Shown piece after piece: positions 31,698-37,905 of a DNA stretch of 37,905 bases. The notes beneath the pieces are model-generated. The model was not told the origin of the DNA. It worked only from the letters and a program-made list of their open reading frames with translations, and did no database searches. Made by a program: the position numbers and the translations under genes. Numbering within the stretch: position 1 is the first letter of the stretch; every line of letters begins with the position of its first letter. This stretch comes from an uncultured Eubacteriales bacterium. Lineage in GTDB: Bacteria > Bacillota > Clostridia > Oscillospirales > Acutalibacteraceae. Location of the stretch: contig CASFEZ010000022.1 in assembly GCA_949293815.1 (NCBI GenBank), positions 1-37,905 of the forward strand. The letters run 5' to 3'.

Positions 31698-32449
31698 GAG
31701 AGGAAGACCTGCTTTTGCAAAAACGGCTGACCGAGCTCTCCGACCGAAGTTTTGAAAAGGGCATATACACCCATTCGGATTTTTTGAATCCGGCACAGCA
31801 AAGTTTTGCCTTGGAACTGCTCCGGCACGGCGAGATTCGGGATATGCGCTTATACGGGCTGTTCGAGCCGGCGGAACGGCAGGTGGCGGTATTCGGCTCA
31901 GAAGAATCATTCGGCTATGAAGCATCGCCGGAAATTGACTGTATTGCCATCTCTCCCCTGTCGGAAAAATTCGGCGAGGAGCTCGGACACCGGGACATTT
32001 TAGGCGCTATTCTGTCCCTTGGCGTAAAGCGCGAAAAGATAGGCGATATTCTGCTTGACGGCAAACGGGCCTATGCGGCAGTCCTAAACAGCATCACCCC
32101 GTTTCTTTTGGAGAACCTTCGGCGCATCCGCCATACCGATGTGCGCGTCCGCCTTGCGGATAAGCCGCCGGCGCTTTTGCAAAAGGAACCGGAACCGGCG
32201 CTGTTCTTTATCTCCTCAGAGCGGCTGGACTGCGTGATTGCCGCAGTGTTCCACCTGTCCCGCACGGCGGCAAAAGAACTGTTTTTACAGGAAAAGGTCT
32301 TTGTCAACAGCCGCCTGCAAACCAATCCTGCCGTCGTTTTGCACCCGGCGGATACGGTATCGGTACGGGGGCTGGGACGCTTTCGGTACGAGGGCATCGA
32401 AAAACAGACCAAAAAAGGCCGGCTCGCCATAACGGCGGCGGTGTATTAA
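31694..32449 (+). CDS. YlmH-family S4-domain RNA-binding protein
   Basis: 251 aa. C-terminal S4 RNA-binding domain (about 178-235; RLDCVIAAVFHLSRTAAKELFLQEKVFVNSRL). The N-terminal domain matches YlmH (QRLTELSDRSFEKGIYTHSDFLNPAQQ-like start, then DILGAILSLGVKREKIGDIL). YlmH relatives are linked to ribosome quality control and division-region genes. The start is TTG at 31694, overlapping the trmB stop as TTGA, with GGAG 6 bases upstream; the frame is open to 31670. Unlike many Firmicutes it is not in a sepF-ylmG-divIVA cluster. Confidence 0.87.
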   Translation: MREEDLLLQKRLTELSDRSFEKGIYTHSDFLNPAQQSFALELLRHGEIRDMRLYGLFEPAERQVAVFGSEESFGYEASPEIDCIAISPLSEKFGEELGHRDILGAILSLGVKREKIGDILLDGKRAYAAVLNSITPFLLENLRRIRHTDVRVRLADKPPALLQKEPEPALFFISSERLDCVIAAVFHLSRTAAKELFLQEKVFVNSRLQTNPAVVLHPADTVSVRGLGRFRYEGIEKQTKKGRLAITAAVY

Positions 32450-32459
32450 AAAACCGACA

Positions 32460-32502
32460 AAAAAAGACAGAAGCAATCGAAAAAATTGCTTCTGTCTTTT
32501 TT
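32460..32502. terminator. bidirectional intrinsic terminator
   Basis: Perfect 18-bp stem (32460-32477 with 32485-32502), 7-base loop, A/T tracts on both strands. It separates the convergent ylmH-like and GH3 genes. Confidence 0.92.
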
Positions 32503-32513
32503 ATTGCTTACAC

Positions 32514-35036
32514 CTATTCTTTTTTTGCCGCTGCCCGCACGGGAGAAGCGGTGAACCAGGGCTCGCCTTTTTCATACGGGGCAATGTTGCCGCCGTTTTC
32601 CATACAGAACGGATAGGACTGCAAAACAAAACGGAGGGTGTGCATGGCGCACTGCTGAATCTCGCCCAGGGTAATGCCGCCTTTTTTACCGAGGCTTTCC
32701 AAAAGCGAACCGTCATAATGGGCATGGCGCGTGCCGGGAGCTGCGCCGGGCATGAGCACATCCACGCCTGCGCGTACCCGGTAGGCGTTGTCCCGCAGTT
32801 TCGGGAAATCCGGGTCGGTGGCAGCGCGCATCCACCAGTCGGTCATCACGCAGCCCGCATAGCCCCATTCGCCCCGGAGAATGCCATTGACCAGTTCATA
32901 ATGGTAGTGCGCCCAGGTGCCGTTAATCTTATTATAGGAAGTCATGATATTGCGGGGTCTGGCGGTTTTGACACAAATTTCAAAGCCCTTGAGGTAAATT
33001 TCCCGCAGCGCCCGCTCCGAAACACGGGAATCGGTGTGGGTGCGGTTGGTCTCCTGATTGTTGCAGGCGAAATGCTTCGGGCAGGCGGAAACGCCGTTTT
33101 TCTGTACCCCCGAAACCACGGCGGCACCCATGGTGCCTGTCAGCAGCGGGTCCTCGGAAAAATATTCAAAGTTTCTGCCGCAGAGCGGGTCGCGGTGGAT
33201 GTTCATGCCCGGCGCCAGCAGCACATGGGAACCTTTTTTCGCCATTTCCTGCCCGGTCAAATCGTAAACCTTTTCCACCAGCGCCGTGTTCCAGCTGCAT
33301 GCCAGCGCCGTGCCGATGGGCAGCAGCGAGGCAATCACCGCAAGCCGGATGCCGGAGGGACCGTCGGTAGCGGTCACCGGCGATACGCCGCGCTGACGCA
33401 GGGATGCCTCTACCCCGCCGTAAACCGCCGCGTTGCCCGGCGCGCCCAGGGAGCTGTTCATAATATAATCGCCGCGGGTCAGCGCCTCCAGCTCTTTCGG
33501 GGAAAGCTGGGCGGTAAATTTTTCTAAGGTGATGCGGCCGCTCGCCACATCAGAAAGCCGATAGCCCATATCTCCGGTATCTGGCAGAGCTTCCGGCAGA
33601 GCCGACAAAATCCGCTCTTTGCGGTTTATGCGCCGCAGCGGCACCGGCTCATAGGCGGGATGCGCCTTTTCCGGTCCCCAAACGGCGGTCAACCGGGAAA
33701 ACACGCCGCTCGCCTCGGGGGCACACTGCTCTGATAACACTTCGGTGACGGTCAGCTGCTGTACAGTATAGCGGTAAACCTCGGCGCAGTCCCGCACGCT
33801 ATTGCCCACATAAATGGGGTATTCCCCTGCTTCCAGCACATAGCAGGAACGGTTGCCGGTTTTGCCGCCGTCATCATACGACGCCATATGCGCCGCCGGG
33901 AAAGCAAGGCGCAGCGTTTGGCTTTGATTCGGCGCAAGTTCCTTTGTTTTGGCATACGCCGCCAGACATTTTGCGGGTTTGGCCAGCTGCCCCACCGGCG
34001 CACCGTAGTAGACCTGCACCACCTCTTTGCCCGCCGCGCTGCCGGTATTGGTAACCTGAACGGTCAGGGAGATCACGCCTTTGCGGACGCTTGCTTTTTG
34101 CGTGGTTATGGAAAAACTTGTATAAGACAGCCCGAACCCGAAGGGAAATTGTACCTTTTCGGGGGCGAAGGTTTCAAAATAGCGGTAGCCGACAAAGATG
34201 TCCTCGGCATAGTTATTGTATTCTTTGGCGCCGAAATTGGCGGAGGCAGGCAAATCCTCGTACTTCCATGCCACGGTATCCGCCAGCTTGCCGCTGGGAC
34301 TTACCTTGCCGGTCAGTACATCGGCAATGGCCCTGCCGCTTTCCATGCCGCCCTGCCACACATACAAAAGCGCCAAATCGGTTTCGGGCAGGTTTTGCAG
34401 CCAGGAGGTATCGATCACACTGCCGCCGTTAATCAGCACGACAACCTTTCGGAACGCAGCGCAAAGCTTTTCGAGCACATCCCGCTCGGTATCGGTCAGG
34501 TAATAACTGCCCTGTTCCAGCGCGTTTTCCCGATCCTCGCCGCTGGAACGACCTATGACATAAATCGCCGTGTCCGAACTTTCCGCAGCCGCCTCGGCCA
34601 GTTCGGCGGTAATGGGCATTTCCTCATGATAGCGCGGCCAATGCCCCCAAAAACCGTCATCCCGGGGATGCGCGGCAATCCATTCACGATAAATTTCGCA
34701 AATGGTTTCATTGATTTGTATGCTGCCATCTTCCACAAGCCCGTCAATCAGGTTATAAAGATACGGCTCGTTTACATCGCCGCCGCTGCCGTAGCCCACG
34801 GCAAAATAGTCGAACTGCACCCTGCCGAACACGGAAACCTTTGCGCCCTTTGCCAGCGGCAGCACGGCTCGGTCGTTGCGCAGCAGCACAATGCCCTCGG
34901 CGGCCGCGAGGCGTACCGTATCGCTCATGGCGGGCGGAATCCAGCTGTCCTGCTGCGACAGGCTCACCTTTGTCTGGGAAACGGAATCGGTCACCGTATT
35001 GACCACTTTGCCAATCACTTTTTCCATTTTTTTCAT
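32514..35036 (-). CDS. GH3 beta-glucosidase, circularly permuted domain order
   Basis: 840 aa, no signal peptide, so cytoplasmic. GH3 enzymes release glucose or similar residues from non-reducing ends. The order is inverted from the usual one. The C-type alpha/beta domain comes first (LAAAEGIVLLRND, VWQGGMESGRAIADVLTGKVSPSGKLADT), then a fibronectin III-like domain (about 330-420), and the catalytic TIM-barrel-type domain last. The latter has KHFACNNQETNR and the predicted nucleophile D733 in VMTDWW. This permuted form is known from Ruminococcus albus and Butyrivibrio beta-glucosidases. The ATG at 35036 has only a weak ribosome site. Promoter and palindromic operator at 35096-35138. Confidence 0.93.
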   Translation of the reverse strand: MKKMEKVIGKVVNTVTDSVSQTKVSLSQQDSWIPPAMSDTVRLAAAEGIVLLRNDRAVLPLAKGAKVSVFGRVQFDYFAVGYGSGGDVNEPYLYNLIDGLVEDGSIQINETICEIYREWIAAHPRDDGFWGHWPRYHEEMPITAELAEAAAESSDTAIYVIGRSSGEDRENALEQGSYYLTDTERDVLEKLCAAFRKVVVLINGGSVIDTSWLQNLPETDLALLYVWQGGMESGRAIADVLTGKVSPSGKLADTVAWKYEDLPASANFGAKEYNNYAEDIFVGYRYFETFAPEKVQFPFGFGLSYTSFSITTQKASVRKGVISLTVQVTNTGSAAGKEVVQVYYGAPVGQLAKPAKCLAAYAKTKELAPNQSQTLRLAFPAAHMASYDDGGKTGNRSCYVLEAGEYPIYVGNSVRDCAEVYRYTVQQLTVTEVLSEQCAPEASGVFSRLTAVWGPEKAHPAYEPVPLRRINRKERILSALPEALPDTGDMGYRLSDVASGRITLEKFTAQLSPKELEALTRGDYIMNSSLGAPGNAAVYGGVEASLRQRGVSPVTATDGPSGIRLAVIASLLPIGTALACSWNTALVEKVYDLTGQEMAKKGSHVLLAPGMNIHRDPLCGRNFEYFSEDPLLTGTMGAAVVSGVQKNGVSACPKHFACNNQETNRTHTDSRVSERALREIYLKGFEICVKTARPRNIMTSYNKINGTWAHYHYELVNGILRGEWGYAGCVMTDWWMRAATDPDFPKLRDNAYRVRAGVDVLMPGAAPGTRHAHYDGSLLESLGKKGGITLGEIQQCAMHTLRFVLQSYPFCMENGGNIAPYEKGEPWFTASPVRAAAKKE

Positions 35037-35095
35037 CTGTCAAAACCCTGACGGCAGCATTCGTAAAGCTGAAAAGCGCCGCCCATCCTTTCCCG

Positions 35096-35138
35096 AATAG
35101 TATGATACTATTATACCTGCCGCGCGCATCTGAATCAA
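35096..35138 (-). promoter_or_regulatory. GH3 promoter with 17-bp palindromic operator
   Basis: Minus strand TTGATT (35138-35133), 17-base spacer, perfect TATAAT (35115-35110). The perfect palindrome AATAGTATGATACTATT (35096-35112) overlaps the end of the -10 and the expected start site, an ideal place for a repressor. The AGTAT-n-ATACT form suits a small dimeric regulator such as a GntR-type, but no regulator gene lies nearby. Confidence 0.78.
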
Positions 35139-35156
35139 TAAAAATTTATCAAATTT

Positions 35157-35204
35157 ATGCAAAAAAACCGTTTCTCTGTTAAAAATGCGTCAGAGAAACG
35201 GTTC
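35157..35204 (-). terminator. intrinsic terminator of metG-tatD
   Basis: 13-bp stem AACCGTTTCTCTG (35165-35177) with CAGAGAAACGGTT (35190-35202), then a T tract on the minus strand. It lies 30 bases past the tatD stop. Confidence 0.9.
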
Positions 35205-35231
35205 TATATGGCGAATAACAGACAAGTACGC

Positions 35232-35996
35232 TCAGCCTATTTGGAACAGCCGCCGGGCGTTTTCGGCGGTCTGCGCCAAAAGTGCATCGGTATCCATATG
35301 GCGCACCTCGGCAATTTTCGCGGCGGCATAGGGTATCAGCGAGGAATCACACCGCTTGCCCCGAAACGGCTCGGGCGCCATATAGGGCGCGTCGGTTTCC
35401 AGCACCAGCCGCTCCAGCGGCACGGCAGAGGCTACCGCCAGCGGCTTTTTGGCGTTTTTGAAGGTCACAACCCCGCCCAAACCGATATACATGCCGAGCT
35501 TAACAATCTCTTCCATCATCTCCACGCTGCCGGAAAAACAGTGCAGCACCCCTGCCGGACGGTATTTTTGCAACAGGCGCAGGGTATCCGCGTGGGCTTC
35601 CCTGTCGTGCACAATGACCGGCAAATGCAGGTATTTCGCCATTTTCAGCTGTTTTTCAAAAACCGAAAGCTGCGTATCACGCGGCACATCGTCATAGTGA
35701 TACTCCAGACCAATCTCGCCGATGGCAACACAATTTTTATTTTTCAGCAGCTCCGACAGCCGGGCAAAATCCCCGGGCGAAACCTTGTCCGCCTCCTGCG
35801 GGTCGATGCCGCAGGCAGCTTTGATATACGGATAAGTTTCCGCCAGCGCTAACGCCTTTTCGGAAGTTTTAATATCAATACCGCAGGTAATCACGCCTTC
35901 CACGCCCCGCAGCGGCAGCCCTTTCAAAAGCGCATCGCGGTCAAAATCAAAGCGGCTGTCCTCATAATGGGCATGGGTGTCAAAGATCCGGCTCAT
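35232..35996 (-). CDS. TatD family metal-dependent hydrolase
   Basis: 254 aa, full length. TIM-barrel hydrolase of the TatD DNase family; members have 3'-5' exonuclease activity on DNA or D-aminoacyl-type repair roles. Metal ligands: H8 and H10 (DTHAH), the Glu in GEIGLEYH, His in VIVHDREAH, His in LHCFSG, and Asp in LETDAPY. Its ATG overlaps the metG stop as ATGA, so it is translationally coupled; metG-tatD is a common Firmicute pair. Followed by a terminator. Confidence 0.95.
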   Translation of the reverse strand: MSRIFDTHAHYEDSRFDFDRDALLKGLPLRGVEGVITCGIDIKTSEKALALAETYPYIKAACGIDPQEADKVSPGDFARLSELLKNKNCVAIGEIGLEYHYDDVPRDTQLSVFEKQLKMAKYLHLPVIVHDREAHADTLRLLQKYRPAGVLHCFSGSVEMMEEIVKLGMYIGLGGVVTFKNAKKPLAVASAVPLERLVLETDAPYMAPEPFRGKRCDSSLIPYAAAKIAEVRHMDTDALLAQTAENARRLFQIG

Positions 35997-37501
35997 CGTA
36001 ATTTTGCTCCGGGGGCCATGCCGTCCGCGAACAGCACCTGTACGCCGTCATCGGTATCCGCAGCCAGAATCATCCCCCGGCTCTCCACGCCGCAAAGCAC
36101 GGCAGGCTTGAGGTTGGCAACCACAATCACCGTATGCCCGATCAAATCATCGGGTTTGTAATATTGGGCAATGCCGGAAGCGACAATACGGGGCGTATCG
36201 CTGCCATCATCCAGCGTCAGCTTCAGCAGCTTTTTTGCGCGCTTGATGGGCTCGCACGCTACAACCTTCGCGGCGCGCAGCTCCACCTTGGCAAAATCCT
36301 CAATGCCAATCTGCGCAAGACTCTCAATGACGGTTTTTTCTTTCTTCTGCTGCGCTTCCTGCTTCTTTTGCAGCTCTTCCAGCAGTTTTTCCCCGTCAAT
36401 CCGGGCAAACAGGGGCTGCGCCTGCCCTACCTTGCTGCCCAAGGGCAGCGCACCGAAGGTTCTCAGGGAATCATAATCGCGTATATCTGTGCCAATCTGA
36501 CCGAAAATCGCGTCCGCTGTGGTGGGCATATAGGGCGAGAGCTCCACAGCCAGCATACGGATGCTCTCCAGCAGGTTATACAGCACCGTTGAGAGACGGT
36601 CGCGGTCGGCTTCGTTTTTCGCCAACGCCCAGGGCATGGTTTCATCGATATATTTATTGCTGCGCTTTGCCATATTCAGCACGGTTTCCACCGCGTCGCT
36701 CATGCGGAATTCATCGATATATTTTTCCACCTGGGGTACGGCGGAGAGAATTGTCGCCTGAAACTCCTCATCCGGCTCGGCAGAGGCGGTATTACAGGGC
36801 AGAACCCCACCGAAATACTTATTGACCATGGCGACGGTACGGTTCACCAGGTTGCCGATGGTGTTTGCCAAATCGGAATTATACCGCTCAATCATGGTTG
36901 AATAGGTAATCGAGCCGTCCGAGGCATGGGGCATTTCGGATAAAAGGTAATAGCGCACCGCGTCCACGCCGAAAATCGAGGTTAAATCGTCGGCATAGAT
37001 GACATTGCCTTTGGATTTGCTCATTTTATCCTCGCCGAACAGCAGCCACGGGTGCCCGTAGACCTTTTTGGGCAAAGGAAGCCCCAGCGCCATCAGCATA
37101 ATCGGCCAATAAATGGTGTGAAAGCGGATGATATCCTTGCCGATGATGTGAACATCCGCCGGCCAGTATTTTTTATACAGGTCGCCGCTGCCGTCCGGGT
37201 CATAGCCAAGGCCGGTGATATAGTTCGAGAGCGCGTCAATCCAAACATAAATCACATGCTTGTCGTCAAAATCGACAGGAATGCCCCATTTGAAGGACGT
37301 ACGGGATACGCACAAATCCTGCAAGCCGGGTTTGATAAAGTTGTTGAGCATCTCTTTTTTTCGGCTCTCCGGATAGATAAAATCCGGATTGTCCTCAATA
37401 TACTGCTCCAGCTGTTTCTGATATTTGGAAAGGCGCAGGAAATAGGCCTCCTCGCTGGCCAGCTTGACCTCGTAGCCTTCATTTTCAAAATACATTTTCA
37501 A
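35993..37501 (-). CDS. metG: methionyl-tRNA synthetase, N-terminus missing
   Basis: About 490 recognisable residues; the full enzyme is about 640-660. Present are the anticodon-side catalytic part (KPGLQDLCVSRTSFKWGIPV, HVIYVWIDALSNYITGLGY), the KMSKS loop (EDKMSKSKGNVIYADD), the helical anticodon-binding domain and the C-terminal EMAP/Trbp-like tRNA-binding domain (residues ~400-502). Missing is the Rossmann half with the HIGH motif. The MetG similarity stops near residue 14 of the open frame (about 37460). The residues before it belong to a response regulator in the same frame. It is therefore a truncation caused by the junction at the window end, and the true start is not in this window. 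tatD is coupled downstream. Confidence 0.88.
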   Translation of the reverse strand: MKMYFENEGYEVKLASEEAYFLRLSKYQKQLEQYIEDNPDFIYPESRKKEMLNNFIKPGLQDLCVSRTSFKWGIPVDFDDKHVIYVWIDALSNYITGLGYDPDGSGDLYKKYWPADVHIIGKDIIRFHTIYWPIMLMALGLPLPKKVYGHPWLLFGEDKMSKSKGNVIYADDLTSIFGVDAVRYYLLSEMPHASDGSITYSTMIERYNSDLANTIGNLVNRTVAMVNKYFGGVLPCNTASAEPDEEFQATILSAVPQVEKYIDEFRMSDAVETVLNMAKRSNKYIDETMPWALAKNEADRDRLSTVLYNLLESIRMLAVELSPYMPTTADAIFGQIGTDIRDYDSLRTFGALPLGSKVGQAQPLFARIDGEKLLEELQKKQEAQQKKEKTVIESLAQIGIEDFAKVELRAAKVVACEPIKRAKKLLKLTLDDGSDTPRIVASGIAQYYKPDDLIGHTVIVVANLKPAVLCGVESRGMILAADTDDGVQVLFADGMAPGAKLR

Positions 37502-37543
37502 CAGATCGCTGATGTTGGAATCATCGTCAACAACCAGAAAGAC
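37456..37543 (-). pseudogene. response-regulator receiver fragment fused in frame to metG
   Basis: Minus strand translation gives FLVVDDDSNISDLL followed by KMYFENEGYEVKLA, the classic N-terminal beta1-alpha1-beta2 of a receiver domain with the acidic DDD pocket. It runs without a stop into MetG at a shared VKLAS/EE stretch. There is no start codon and no phospho-acceptor region. It is best read as about 90 bases of a different locus caught between two joins. Confidence 0.7.
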
Positions 37544-37798
37544 GTTAACGACCTCACCCTACCGCTGCGCTACACGGTCGATTCAACAATTTTGGTGTTC
37601 CGATACAGTCGCTATACAACCGATACGCTTGTCATTCATCACACCAATACGCCCTATTTCTTGTCGATGGACTGCGGATACCAGATGCAGCAACGTATCA
37701 CATCCGTCACACATACAACCCACCGATTAGACTCTTTCTATATCACCAATAACGAAGCCGGCATCTATGGTCAGGAAAATATCCAGTTATTTTATTAG
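37541..37798 (+). CDS. 3' part of a Bacteroidales-type DUF6452-like protein
   Basis: About 85 C-terminal residues, 5' end lost at the junction. The text LTLPLRYTVDSTILVFRYSR, HTNTPYFLSMDCGYQMQQ and FYITNNEAGIYGQENI resembles the C-terminus of DUF6452-family proteins of Bacteroides/Prevotella, which I recall as paired with a DUF6048 gene. The left limit is approximate. It overlaps the next reading frame by 32 bases. Codon use and gene content differ from the Clostridia-type genes in the rest of the window. Confidence 0.6.
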   Translation, partial: DVNDLTLPLRYTVDSTILVFRYSRYTTDTLVIHHTNTPYFLSMDCGYQMQQRITSVTHTTHRLDSFYITNNEAGIYGQENIQLFY

Positions 37799-37905
37799 TC
37801 TGCTATGTAGTCTGTTGCTGCTTCTGGCTCTGCCGGCACAAGCACAATATGCTGGCTCATCCTCAACCAAAGACACCCGTCCCGTGGCCAAGAAGAAGGA
37901 GAAGA
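37767..37905 (+). CDS. 5' part of a secreted Bacteroidales-type protein (DUF6048-like context)
   Basis: 46 codons, running off the window end. It begins with a clear signal peptide (MVRKISSYFIS...LLALPAQA, then QYAG) followed by a Ser/Lys-rich stretch. No AGGAGG site precedes the ATG, as is usual in Bacteroidetes. Its position after a DUF6452-like gene suggests the DUF6048 partner; the family domain itself lies beyond the window. Confidence 0.55.
   Translation, partial: MVRKISSYFISLLCSLLLLLALPAQAQYAGSSSTKDTRPVAKKKEK

Noticed and set aside
37456-37561. A genuine response regulator-MetG fusion enzyme
   Set aside because: Only the first ~25 receiver residues are present, with no start codon, while MetG lacks its HIGH half; an assembly join explains both.
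1-37905. CRISPR array, complete IS element or rRNA
   Set aside because: No regularly spaced identical repeats, transposase gene or rRNA sequence was recognised on either strand.

Overview
The window looks like DNA from a Clostridia-class Firmicute, probably Oscillospirales/Ruminococcaceae-like and probably a metagenome contig. The reasons are base composition near half GC, AGGAGG-type ribosome binding sites, sigma-A promoters with 17-base spacers, the tig-clpP-clpX block, a dockerin-bearing secreted protein, ECF vitamin transport and a circularly permuted GH3 beta-glucosidase. The last ~400 bases do not fit: they read as Bacteroidales-type DNA joined to a truncated metG through a short response-regulator fragment. 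The right end is therefore most likely an assembly chimera.

Layout. 1-135 is a palindrome-rich element. 248-2454 (+) is a double-domain thyX followed by a D-glutamate cyclase-like gene. 2698-6980 (-) holds clpX, clpP, tig and a metallophosphoesterase. A 59-aa DUF1540 gene (7062-7241, +) starts divergently from it. 7349-9601 (-) holds thrC and an SCP2-domain protein with a histone-like tail. 9802-13375 (-) is a YdjG/YdjH/YdjI-like membrane module (zinc ribbon, TPM, SPFH) interrupted by a 219-bp MITE/REP-like unit. 13577-15177 (+) is ilvA-ridA: the dehydratase makes a reactive enamine/imine that RidA clears. 15387-15681 is tRNA-Pro(GGG) with a 69-bp duplicate of its 3' end and terminator. 16054-17218 (-) holds a membrane protein with an Ada-like zinc module and a candidate structured RNA. 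17576-18773 (-) holds a FliB-family gene and a 39-aa hydrophobic peptide gene under a perfect consensus promoter. 18963-20739 (+) is a tandem pair of GH16 glucanases.

The most interesting block is 20796-26475 (-). A cobalamin riboswitch leads into a secreted PQQ-type beta-propeller with a dockerin, a DUF4430 lipoprotein, EcfT, a fused double EcfA, and an S component. It reads as a vitamin B12 capture-and-import operon in which two extracellular proteins may do the capturing. Further right are a YfhO-family membrane protein (-), a GPH sugar symporter with trmB and a ylmH-like gene (+), and GH3 beta-glucosidase, tatD and truncated metG (-).

Genes are mostly in short operons closed by clear intrinsic hairpins, several of which serve two convergent genes. 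No CRISPR array, complete insertion sequence or rRNA was seen.
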